Notes under the pieces: generated by a model
Told to the model about the DNA's origin: nothing
Database searches by the model: none
The model's input: only the letters and a program-made list of their open reading frames with translations
Origin: Haliotis asinina
Lineage: Eukaryota; Mollusca; Gastropoda; Lepetellida; Haliotidae
Direction: 5' to 3'
Length of the DNA: 64,000 bases
Assembly (NCBI RefSeq): GCF_037392515.1
Contig: NC_090291.1
Span: forward strand, 38,773,001-38,837,000
Shown: piece after piece, positions 1 to 25,300 of the stretch
Numbering within the stretch: position 1 is the stretch's first letter
Layout: every line of letters begins with the position of its first letter
Made by a program: the position numbers and the translations under genes

Positions 1-115
1 TCAGACTAAACACGGGACCATTTGTGACTCTCGTCCCTTTTAATTATGGAATAGTGTAAGGGACATTCTCGCGATCTCTACCTTTAAAAACAAGCTTGAA
101 AAGTGCCAAAAGTAG
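1..115 (+). mobile_element. LINE reverse transcriptase, C-terminal remnant
   Basis: One forward frame reads LWNSVRDILAISTFKNKLEK, the usual end of a non-LTR retrotransposon reverse transcriptase (W-N-S-[LV] followed by a phenylalanine-lysine 'sFKskL' block), then stops. A stop also lies just upstream, so this is a dead fragment. It enters from beyond the left edge. The clade cannot be assigned from so little. Confidence 0.5.
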
Positions 116-722
116 GAGAATACGAGATCGCATTCTCCCATACGGTATTCCATATTTAATACCTATCACAGATAAACGCATTGACTGATAAAGTTGTGAA
201 CTTCATTTGCTTTATCGAGGTCCTATTGCTTAACTCGACTGACGATAAGGTGCCTACTGCAAACTTCAGCCACTCTATCTTGACTGGATTATATAATACT
301 TTTGATAAACATATTGATGCCAACGGTGTTAATTGGCAAAGTTCACAGTGAATTAGTTTAGCATATCTCAACCAGATGAGACAAGACAAGATATTCTCCT
401 CGGACGTTCGTTATAAGTGTGACCTTTGGCAGGTTTAAGATTGTGGTATGTGGTCAGTGTGTCTGTAACATTACCAGTTTTCAATAACATATACTATTAT
501 CAGTTTTTTAAACTATGTGCGTTTCCCCCATGTTAATGTAACTGCTGAAGTCAAACCTGCCACCCCTTCAGCATACGATGTCATTGTTATATTCGATGCA
601 GTCTCCTGCCATGATGATATGGTGTAAAAAGATAAGTTAACATCGGTTCATATACAGTGCTTGTGATGTTTAGGTATCAATAGTTCAAACACCCTGTTAA
701 AATTAAATCAAATGATTATAAT
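116..722. other. Non-coding stretch, nothing recognised
   Basis: AT-rich sequence between two LINE fragments. The 77-codon reverse frame at 156-389 has no family resemblance and no splice context, so I read it as chance. Confidence 0.5.
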
Positions 723-1285
723 GTGAATTTAAACAGTTTTTTTTATGAAATTTTCAAAGATATTAATTGTAAAACGTACCCGGACACCGACTTTCCAGAC
801 TGCGGTGATATACAAGAAGACTTTCACGACACAGCTAGGAATCAGGAAACTATTTTGAATAAGATAGCAAATGACTTAAAACGTTTAAAAAGAAACAAGA
901 CTGCCGGCGAATATTTAGTCGAATCACTTGAAAAGCTTGGACACGTCAACGTGACTCTTTTTAACCTTGTTCTAGACACAGGTTGTGTCACAGACATGTG
1001 GGTGAGCGGTACCATTAAGCCTATTTATAAAAAAACGGAAATCGAAACGATCCAAATAATTAAAGACCAATTACATTAGTAAGTTGTTTGAGGAAACTAT
1101 TCACAAATATTTTGAATGATCGATTGACTAAATTTAAAGAAAATAATAACATTATATCGTCATATCAATCAGGACAGAGGGGTGTGTTCAGAAATCCACA
1201 TAATTATTCACCCAAATCTGTTTCATCACGAGTAGAAAATACTTTAAGAGACCATTTCTATCAATCTATCATACAGTGCTTGTAA
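723..1285 (+). mobile_element. LINE reverse transcriptase fragment (fingers/palm start)
   Basis: Two consecutive forward frames (723-1079 and 1088-1285) align in order with the N-terminal half of a non-LTR reverse transcriptase. They show LKRLKRNKTAGEYLVESLEK (the 'lkrnKsaGpDgi' block), then LFNLVLDTGCVTDMWVSGTI and KPIYKK, then KLFTNILNDRLTKFKENNNI. A frame change between the two parts and loss of the catalytic FADD half make it a non-functional remnant. It may belong to the same element type as the fragment at 1-115, but the order (C-terminal piece first) shows they are separate insertions. Confidence 0.75.
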
Positions 1286-1640
1286 TGTTTAGGTAACAAT
1301 GGTTCACATGCCATGATTCACATACCGTGCTTGTGATTCTAGGATAATAATGGTTGACATACCGTGGTTCACACACCGAACTGATAATTTGTAGGCAACA
1401 GTGGTTCAAATACCGTGCTTCTGATTCTAGGATAATAACGGCTCACATACCGTGCTTGTGATTTCTAGGTAACAATGGTTCACATTTGTGGTTCACATAC
1501 CGTGGTTCACATTTGTGGTTCACATACCGTGGTTCACATACCGTGATTCACATACCGTGGTTCACATACCGTGGTTCACATGCCGTGGTTCACATGCCGT
1601 GGTTCACATACCGTGGTTCACATGCCGTGATTTTAGGAAG
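1286..1640. repeat. Minisatellite, about 14-bp unit
   Basis: Units of the form ttcacataccgtgg, with 13-15 bp variants, are loose from 1286 and tightly tandem from about 1470. The open frame at 1488-1694 is a by-product of the repeat (it reads a VVHIPWFT pattern). Confidence 0.85.
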
Positions 1641-1827
1641 GTTCTAGAGTGGACATCCCTAAGTGGATGTCTCTCCCACAAGCATCATATTTAGTTCACC
1701 TTCAACATCTAAAGTGATGACATGAAAGTCAACGCAAAGGAATGCTATGTGCCGTGCGTACTCGGCGTAATCCACACTTGAAAAATCCAAAGTACTTTCA
1801 CTTTGATACAAACAAAAATCTCAGTAG

Positions 1828-1944
1828 AGTGAGTGAGATTAGTTTTGACGCCGCACACAGCAATATTGCAGCTATATGGCGGGGGTCTGTACCTGATAAC
1901 CTAGTGATCAACAGCATGAGCATTGATCTACGTATTTGGGAATA
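1828..1944 (-). repeat. Abalone-type SINE (family A), partial
   Basis: Carries the family core (agcaatattgcagctatat, then a gatcaacagcatgagcattg block) beginning at the (ACTC)n tail, which appears here as gtgagtgag. Orientation is set by that tail. About 117 bp, truncated at its 5' end. Confidence 0.75.
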
Positions 1945-1945
1945 A

Positions 1946-2200
1946 GTGACTTTAGTTTTAAGCCACACTCAGCTATACTCCAGCTTTATGGCGGCGATTT
2001 GTAAATGATCGAGTATGGACTAGACAATCCAGTGATCAACAGCATAAGCAATGGTCTGCGTAACTGGAAACCGATGACATGTGTCAACCAAGTCATGGAG
2101 TCTGACCACCCGATGTCGTCAGCCGCCTGTTACGACAAGCATGGGTTACCGAAGATCGGTTCTAACTCGGATCTCAACTGTTTGCCTCAGCTGACTGTTG
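1946..2200 (-). repeat. Abalone-type SINE (family A)
   Basis: Second family A copy, directly adjacent and in the same orientation, running through the block gtgtcaaccaagtca to the 5' end at gaagatcggttctaactcgg. Two copies side by side suggest nested or repeated insertion at one site. Confidence 0.75.
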
Positions 2201-2548
2201 TCCACACGAATAGGGAATATCATGAGCAATAAACGAGGTCAAAAACCCACGTAACATACAGTATTAGCTGTTCTTCGTGGAATCTGTGCTGTGCGAATAT
2301 CCACAACACCGGAGGGCAGTTGATGAGATATTGTGTTTACCAAGGTAATATATGAATAATCGCGAAGAGAAACCCTACTTATGTTCTTGCTGGGCCGGAG
2401 TGATTAATGGCATCTGTTACAGATATGGGCTCGTGAGTGATTATATATGCCAGGTTATACAAAGATAGACATGGCACTTACACGTAACTACGACTCAAGT
2501 AACTAAAATGCATAAGCCTTGAGGAAATCATTGACATTTCCAAGATTA

Positions 2549-2551
<3 letters not shown>

Positions 2552-2593
<42 letters not shown>
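2552..2593. repeat. (AG)n microsatellite
   Basis: About 20 pure AG units. Confidence 0.95.
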
Positions 2594-2596
<3 letters not shown>

Positions 2597-2629
2597 CTGT
2601 GAAATAATAATAGTTCACCGACATGTGGA

Positions 2630-2870
2630 CCTGTGAAGATCTGGTCAGAATTGGGCTTCAGCAACCCAGGCTTGTTGTAAGAGACGACCAAAGGCATCGG
2701 AAGTCAGGCTTGCTGACAGGGTTGACACATTCCATCGCATCCCACTTGTGTATGTCTATGCTCATTATGTTGATCACTGGATTGCCTGGTTCTGACTCGA
2801 TTGTTTACAGCCAGCTGCCATATGGTTGGAATGTTACTGGTGCGGTGTTAAACAACAAACAAACAAACAC
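2630..2870 (+). repeat. Abalone-type SINE (family A)
   Basis: Near full-length forward copy: 5' start cctgtgaagatctggtcaga, the cagcaacccaggcttgttgt block, the ttgatcactggattgcctgg block, and a 3' end of gcggtgttaaacaac. Here the tail is (AAAC)n-like instead of (ACTC)n. Confidence 0.75.
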
Positions 2871-3502
2871 AAATCACTGACATGCGCCTTAGACATGGCG
2901 GACAAATACATCTACAAAAATGCAACAACAGGCATCAATGAGCATGGTCGAGAAACGGTCCATCCGAAATAATCGATTTGTAAATAACGAACTTGAACTG
3001 TAGATGACATAACACAATGCTATACGCCATCTTTCAAAATTGACAAGAACTGAAGAAATGACAGGAAGCTTAACATATCGGACAGAGAGCTATTTGGAAT
3101 TGTTAAATAAACTTTTATCTTACATATTTTGTGAAAAAAATATTCGTCCCATGTTTATTTAAGAGTTTTACAATACTAAATCATCATTCACTTCACTTCA
3201 ACAATGTGTTGAAAAAAAATATATGCATAAGAAAAAACGATTATTCTCCGAGTTTACAGTTTTGCAAGCTGTCTTGATAGACCGAATAGGAAACATGATA
3301 TGTCGACAAGTCCGTCATGGCGAATACTCGCGGAGAGCCCCTAATGCGCATATCTAAAGGCGACCAATAGAAGGGAATCTGTAAAATTGAGAGTCGACAT
3401 AAAAACGCGTGTGTGCACACGGCCCGCCTCTCCCTGCAAACAAGACGTATTATTGTGCAGCAGTCCATCCGGCCGGTCAGTCTGTGGAAGGTGCTCAGCA
3501 AG
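2871..3502. other. Upstream region of the first GDAP1-like gene
   Basis: AT-rich to about 3240, then more GC-rich with several CG dinucleotides (3300-3500), as expected for a 5' UTR and promoter. No TATA box is evident at a useful distance. Several short open frames overlap each other here and none has a recognisable protein. Confidence 0.4.
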
Positions 3503-18368
<14,866 letters not shown>

Positions 18369-18584
18369 CATTCATGGAAAGGGAACTTTGAGATTCTCCT
18401 TGGATATTATATATGTGTATTATTGTTGTTGCTTTTTATCCTGTTTTTGTTTACATCTACACTCTTGCCACGAAATTGCCTACATGCTCATATATAAAGT
18501 CATAGCCGAACAGTTGCGTGTGTCCTTTATTATCGGTTAGGTACAAAAATGCACACCAAATGTGGAGGTAAGTTTGTAATCCGA

Positions 18585-18752
18585 CCTAGTGAGTGAGTTT
18601 TACGACGCTATAATCAATACTCCTGCAATATCACGGCGGGGGAACCAGAAAGGGTTTTACACGTTGTACCCTTGTAGGGAATCGAAACCGGTCTTTGGTG
18701 TGACGAGCGAACGCTTTACCCAAAAGGCTACTACACCGTCCCCGACCCTTGT
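18585..18752 (-). repeat. tRNA-type SINE (family B)
   Basis: Near full-length reverse copy: gtgagtgagttttacgacgc at the tail, tgcaatatcacggcggggga, and agggaatcgaaaccgg (reverse of box B ggtttcgattccct), then acgagcgaacgctttaccca. It lies just downstream of the first GDAP1-like gene. Confidence 0.85.
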
Positions 18753-19079
18753 GATTGCTATCGTTAGAATAGATAGGAGATATGACACCCTGGAAGACCG
18801 AAGATGATGTTGGAGAACTTTGAGCACTCTGTTATTATGCTCTTAAGAACGGTAGTGTTTTTAAATTCAAACAGATACTCAGATGTGAGCTTTTGGCATA
18901 TAGCTATCGCGTTCGGCTTTAAATGACATTCACCGGTCTTAAATCAACAGATAAAGGACCGCAAAAATGAAAACAGAATGCCCTTATCTCCTAAATAGAT
19001 ACTCAGCTATGAGCTTTTGGCATATAGTGAAGCCTGATGGTGTTATCAATATTTTTGTTGCGTTTTAGAAGGTCCCTGT

Positions 19080-19445
19080 AAAAACACATCAACAGAAGAA
19101 ATCACCAAAACGCACCGTACCAATGAACATGTTTGTTGTATCATGCACACACATCTCGTGAAATCGAACATGTACGAGTTGTCACCGCCTTTAGTCGGTA
19201 TAAGACTGCACAAAGGTTGGTTCTATCACTCCTTGTTCAACAGTGCCACGTTTAACTCAAATTGAAAGGAACCAGGCTATCGGACTTTTAGAAGCTGGTC
19301 AGTATGACATAAATGTTTCCCGTCACTTCCATGTAAGCAGAACCACGACTTACTGTGCCCAGCCCGATACAACGCTACACAGACAACAGATGAGCTTCTT
19401 TGCAGCAGTCTACTCAGATTCCACTTCTGATGAGTATTTAATTTA
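19080..19445 (+). mobile_element. Tc1/mariner-like transposase fragment (N-terminus)
   Basis: The frame beginning at 19243 reads MPRLTQIERNQAIGLLEAGQ, then HFHVSRTTTY, the first helix-turn-helix of Tc1-like transposases. The similarity stops after about 47 residues and no catalytic region follows. I could not find inverted ends. Confidence 0.7.
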
Positions 19446-21184
19446 GAAAAATACATGAATACATACGTATATTCTTTATTCTAGATTTACTTGCGTGCGT
19501 GCGTGTGTGTGTGTTATTCGACATGGCATGGCGACAACGTTTAGTGCGACTGCCACTAGCTCCACTAGATCGGAGGATGTTTAGTTATACAGTCTTATCT
19601 ATGCCATGGAAGCTGGACATATTTCAAGAGGGTAGATTGGTTACAATATACGCATACATCCACGAATACAGAGGCCCTCCGATAGTGTCGAGACGTTTAT
19701 TAGACATTTGTATGAATTACTTCAGATTTCGAACTTTCAAAAGATGAGGACACAGAGATAACTCACCCCAATGTCTGTTTCGACTTTACTACACACAGAG
19801 ATAATCTACAATATATATAGTCTCCCTGGTACACATTGGCAGATCCAAGAAGGGAATTGGTGGATTCGACGTAAGTACCACGTTGACTATTTAAACCCTC
19901 CTGCCACCCAGACGCTCGCACGCGCACGCGCACACACACTTTAGAATGAGTGAATGAATTTAGTTTTACTCCGCACCCAGAAATACTTCAGCTACATGGC
20001 GGCGGTATGTAAATAGACATACTTCAGAATTCCTGGATCCGCGCATATGGTACACATACATTATATGTTGACAAGTATTGTAGGCTTCGACTCAAACAGA
20101 TGTAACATGATCGTCACATTCCAAGCAAGGGTGACCGAGTGTGTTTGGTGTATAACCACTTTGAAAATTAGTTGGGTTATGTCACGCCGTGCCGTTATAA
20201 GCAGTGTTGCTCGAATTCATCCATTGCACAAGCGAAAACTACTAAAATTCCCCGACGGTCTACCAGTGATACGCTATTGTTCCATAAGATATACTCGATA
20301 TTGTCACACAGACTTAGAAGGAATAGCCAAGTCCAGAGCAAGCATTTATTTTAGCCAGGTATATACCGAATATACACGTGGATCTGTTTTAAAAATGTGT
20401 ACAGATGATATATGCCAAAGTGACTGAAAATAGGGAACATATCCATCTGTACGATACCATGGAGTCCCGACATTTTTTGCATAGTTCAACCATAGTTCAA
20501 AAACACTGGATCGATGTTTAGGTGACAAACATGCTGTGTTTAGAAAATCGGAAGAATGAAACGAAAATATAATAGTTCCCAAACTAATATACAACAGAAC
20601 GCGAACCGAACCCAACACCGTATGTTTATCGCCATTCTACCTTAATCGCATTTGTATACCTCTGAATTTCCTATTTTAACCAATCACAATCCAATATTTA
20701 CAGAAGTCATGGTAGAATATTCAATTATGTCTATTCTATGTAATCAGAAAACGATTTATTTTGGAGACAAACGTTATGAAATATTTTTGCAGAGTTGGCC
20801 TGATGGCGTTGCAAAGAATGCTTGCTCATGAAGCGATTTGGAGTTGGATTTGTGATTCGTCGGTATTATTTTGACCCAAACAGACTATATAGTTCCAAAG
20901 CGGATAATCAGGTGATCCAGCCGTCAAAATTAGTTAAGCATGCCAAAAACCTACAAATCGTTGGTTCAAATACTAATTATGGTTCTGGGTTGTTCAACGC
21001 CATACCTATGCTCGAGGGCTTGAGTTTTTTTTGTGTGTTTTTTTGTTTTTTGTTTGTTTTGTTTTTGTTTGTTTGTTGTTGTTTTTTTTATTTTGTTTGT
21101 CTTGTTTTGTTTTGTTTTTGTTTTGTTTTGTTTTCTTGGGGGGGTGTTTTGTTTTGTTGTTGTTGTTCTTCTTCTTCTTCTTCT
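19446..21184. other. Intergenic stretch with partial SINE and T-rich tract
   Basis: Contains a short (GT)n near 19497, a family A SINE remnant at about 19950-20020 (tagttttactccgcacccag, ggcggcggtatgtaaat), and a T-rich tract with interspersed G at 21023-21183 that ends in (CTT)n against the next SINE. No gene is supported. Confidence 0.5.
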
Positions 21185-21350
21185 TTAACGTCGCACGCAG
21201 CAATATTCCAGTTACATGTACATGGCGGCTGTCTGTATATAATTGAGTCTGGCCCCGACAATGTCGTCATCAACAGCATGAGCATCGATCTAAATATTAA
21301 GGATACGATGACATGTATCAACCAAGTCAACAAGCGTGACCCCGACCGAC
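21185..21350 (-). repeat. Abalone-type SINE (family A)
   Basis: Reverse copy: tttaacgtcgcacgcagcaa, tattccagttacatg, catcaacagcatgagcatcg, atgtatcaaccaagtcaaca. The neighbouring T-rich tract sits where the SINE tail should be. Confidence 0.8.
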
Positions 21351-22016
21351 TTTGCTGAAGACCAATAATTATTCTAACCTGCCTCTGCCTTTCCTCTCAT
21401 ATCAGACTTACACGACGCGACTTGAAAGGACAAAAATAATGACTAGCATGAAAGATAAAATAACTCACTGGCCCATGGGAAATAATATGGTCGTGCACTT
21501 AGGCAGAGTAACAACAAGAACCTTTATTAGACGTCTGTTGGTATGATGCCACCGGGACAGAACTATCGAGGCCGACACTCATCTACACTGCGGGGGCAGT
21601 CTGTGTGAAACTTTTGAGTCACCAAACGCGGGTGCTTACAGTCACCGGATTTTCTGGCCCTGTCATGCATATTTTCAGGCCTCGAAATATAACTGGAATA
21701 TTGTTGGGCCGTAAAGTCTGAAAACCATTCGGTCACTCACTTTAAAGTGTCAAGTTTTCGTATTTCCCTTTGGACGAAATAGCAACACAAAAATAGCACG
21801 CGAGAGACGGTGATTCCAGACTCGCGTTCAGGACAGGAAATATGTTTTCACAGACCTGCACTTTTTCATGGAGCTATATGTGACGCTATGTCTTACTTAC
21901 GTTGCTACGAACGTGTAAGGTAAGAAGTTTGAATTATGTAATCCGTATTGACATTGAAAAACACATGATTTATACAAACACGCTGACAAACAATGTCAAT
22001 TAAGCAGAAAAAAATG
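21351..22016. other. Intergenic, nothing recognised
   Basis: No supported feature upstream of the tRNA gene's terminator. Confidence 0.4.
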
Positions 22017-22020
22017 AAAA
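22017..22020 (-). terminator. RNA polymerase III terminator of the tRNA-Ala gene
   Basis: TTTT on the minus strand, six bases past the tRNA 3' end, backed by a run of seven T at 22008-22014. Confidence 0.7.
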
Positions 22021-22025
22021 GGGAT

Positions 22026-22098
22026 TGGAGATGCGGGGTATCGATCCCCGTACCTCTCGCATGCTAAGCGAGCGCTCTACCATCTGAGCTACATCCCC
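22026..22098 (-). tRNA. tRNA-Ala (anticodon AGC)
   Basis: The minus-strand sequence folds as a full 73-nt cloverleaf. Acceptor GGGGATG pairs with CATCTCC (one G-T); D-arm GCTC/GAGC; anticodon stem CTCGC/GCGAG around loop TTAGCAT (anticodon at 22063-22065); T-arm CGGGG/CCCCG around ATCGATA. The discriminator base is A, as expected for alanine. Internal box A (TAGCTCAGATGG) and box B (GGGATCGATACC) match the known animal tRNA-Ala(AGC) gene. No intron. It lies in the spacer between the two GDAP1-like genes, on the opposite strand, and looks intact. Confidence 0.97.
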
Positions 22099-22284
22099 AC
22101 CTGCTCCCTAATGGCAGATTTTAAAAAGTCATAGCTTGTGAGGAGGCCCAACAATTACGCGCTGTGTCAGTATTTTATGTATATTGTGATATTTTTTAAA
22201 TTATATGATTTGCTGTTGTTATATTGTAACTAATTTACCTTAAGCATGATTTGCGATGATCGTGATACGGAAGTAACCTTAAAC

Positions 22285-22320
22285 TTGACCTTCAACTTTG
22301 GTCACGGTCAAGGTCGCGGT
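22285..22320 (+). promoter_or_regulatory. Nuclear-receptor-like half-site cluster
   Basis: Within 50 bp of the second GDAP1-like ATG lie tgacctt, ggtcacggtca and TCAAGGTCG (22308-22316), one base from the ERR/SF-1 site TCAAGGTCA. Only the motif is seen; function is inference, and the same words occur in dispersed sequence elsewhere (35375-35412). Confidence 0.3.
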
Positions 22321-22330
22321 TTCAGTAAAC

Positions 22331-25300
22331 ATGAATGATTCTAAGTTCACTTTGTATTACTTCCCGACATCCTACTATTCACAGAAGGTAACAGCTTAAT
22401 TTCGAAGAATTTGCAACACAGAATCAGTTCTTATAACTGGAAGAGTCTGGAATAATCAAGGACCGTGGTTAATTTCCAGCAGACACTGAACTCAACATTA
22501 TGCATCTCACTTCAGGAACACTCGAACACTGTCGCTAGCCGGTCGTCTGGTGCGGGCGGAACTCTTTCATGCACTAGTACCCCCTTCTTTTTACACAGTG
22601 GAAGGGAGTCCTTCCAAAGAGTAATATCCCTACACTGAAATAAGTTCACTTCCCTACCTGTTCTAGTTTACTGAAAGTATATTTACGTGAATATACATCT
22701 TTGGGTGAAGACTGCATGTCACTTTGTAATTTTAGTTTTTAGGGTCGCGGGGTATTTAGGGGCGGAACACACTCTGTCTCCCCTCTGTCACTCCCCACCC
22801 CCACCCCACCCCCACCTCCCCACATCACCTCACTCTCTCACACACACACGCACACATCTCAATCTCTCTCACAAAAATTACTCGTCTCTGAAAGATAGAG
22901 AATATTAAGCTGCAAAGACTCCATAGTAGATCAATCACAAACCAAGCACAGGGTATGAAACTCCCCAAACTTTCAGCCAAACCACAGGGCTGCAGATCTA
23001 TAGTTATGAAAACAAGTTCAGTGTTGTTTGCACTAGATCTAAGTATGAAAAACCTCTATGATGTTTTTGTTTTGTAATTGTTGATGATATACATCCTATG
23101 GAAATCTCCTGTGAAACTTAGTGTTACATATCACATTCATCACAGATATGCAGTCACAAACATTACATTATGATTCATGAAACAGTCATTGGAATTCAGA
23201 AAATTATAAAAGGCTTTCGTTTTAATGAGTTTGTTTAGAAATGTCATGTAGATGTTGTCAATGAAGATTTCAATACAGCTGTTATATTGCAGTCCCAAGT
23301 TCACCCCTGAATGTTATGAGTGCCCAGTGATTTAGAAACCTCACTTTCCTGTTTTCAGACCTGAAAATTATCTTCATAAATCTATGAATGCACGTTTCTG
23401 CTCCAGGTGCTGATTGCACTGAAAGAGAAGAATGTCCGCTTCCAGCTTCGCATGGTCAATATCCTCAACCTGGAACAGACCCAGGCATGGTACATGAGGA
23501 TGAATGCCAGTGGCACCGTTCCTGTACTCAAGGATGGCGACAAGATAGTGAAGGAATCGGAAGACATCATCAACTATGTGGACCGGGCCATTCCTGGTGG
23601 TAAACAGAAAATAAATTTTTTGCTTATGCTGTTAAAACCAATTTGTTTGGGAAAACGAAAAACAAAATCAAATCATTAGGAGATAAACGTCATGTGTTGG
23701 CCAATTTTCATATGTGTTTTGAGTGTTTAAAGCACATGAATTAATTTGGAACCGACGGTATCACCTGGAGGTTTCCAATGAAATATTCCTGTTTTTCAAA
23801 TACTCAGTTAACACCCATAAATTGGCCAACACACGATGTTTTTCGACATTGTAAACACGAGTTAAACAAAAGGCCCACATGGGTTTTACTGTCTGCACTG
23901 ATTTACATCAAGTACAGGTACAGCAGTGAAGAGTCATCAGCTGGCCGTTTCAGCTGGTTCCCATGGCAGCATCTGCTCATTTGTGACATTCCCATTTCAC
24001 GTCAAAATATTATTTGAATGACATCACCAATGCAATAGTGCGGTTGTGTGCGATATTTCTGTGTGTCAATACGTGGCAAATAGTCTTGCAATTTCAGGGA
24101 ATTAAATGCCATCATGTTTTTCAACCAATCAGATTACAGAACACAGTGACTTTTGGTTTACAAAATAGTGTAAATGTGGTCTAGGAATTGGATACATTCA
24201 CACAAGTTAGAACACATAGTCCAGATTCAATTAATTCAGGTAAAGGAATAACTCTAAAATTGGCAAATATTGTAAAGAATCTTCTCTTCAGCCACAAGAC
24301 ACAGAGTTAGATGCATAGAAAAATACCATGACTTGCATATTTTCAAATTAAAACTTAAACTATTTTTGTTTCATATTGTATTTACTTGAAATGTTTCAAG
24401 TGCTGGAAATATCTGCATCCTGCTCTAAGGAAGAAAGTCTGGGATAGAACATTGGCCTTCAGTAACCCATGTTTGTTGTAAGAGGCGACTAACACGTTCG
24501 GGTGGTCAAGCTGTTGATCACTGAATTATCAGGTCCAGACTCATATAGTTGGAATGTTGCTGAGTGCAGAGTAAAACTAAACTCACTCACTCACTCAAAG
24601 GAAGAAATGTGCTCTGCAATGTGGGTTCCCATTGAGTCAATTATACATGAAGCTGGATATAATAATTGAACTGTCACAAAATGTCTGTGGATTGATGCAG
24701 AAAGTCTTATATCTGTGTTGAGACAAGCTATCATGGTAATTGTATGTCCATAAACAGGATAACTGTTTCTTCAGTCACCGAATTTTTACTTACCTTATGT
24801 CACTGTGTATAAGGTTGTTTTTTCATATACCTTTTGACCAAGTATTGCGATTGAAAATCAATAGAAGGGAGATAACTCCAAATCTGTTTACCTTGTGTTG
24901 TCAGCAAAATGGCAATTCGCCTCGCATTCAACAGAAGTGCTTCAAACTGTTCAAAACTAAAATTCAGCTGTTCATTAAGATAAATACTTTGTTGTTCACT
25001 GGTCCCTCAAGGGTACATGAGCCCATGGCTCCCTCGTGACCAGTGAACAACTTATAATGTTCACTTTTGCCAACATACAAAGGAGTAAACAAGAATAATG
25101 GACAATAGCTCCTGGAAGGTCTCGCACATCTGTTATGTTGAAACTTGTCAATTCATTACCATGGTATTTCTTTATCCACAGATATTCGACTGGTTCCTGG
25201 TACAGAATCAGAGATGGGAAGACAGGTTGAGAAATTTCGCAAAATCTTGGATAAAATTCCAATAGACCGTATAACATATGGCATTTTCTTCAACAATGAA

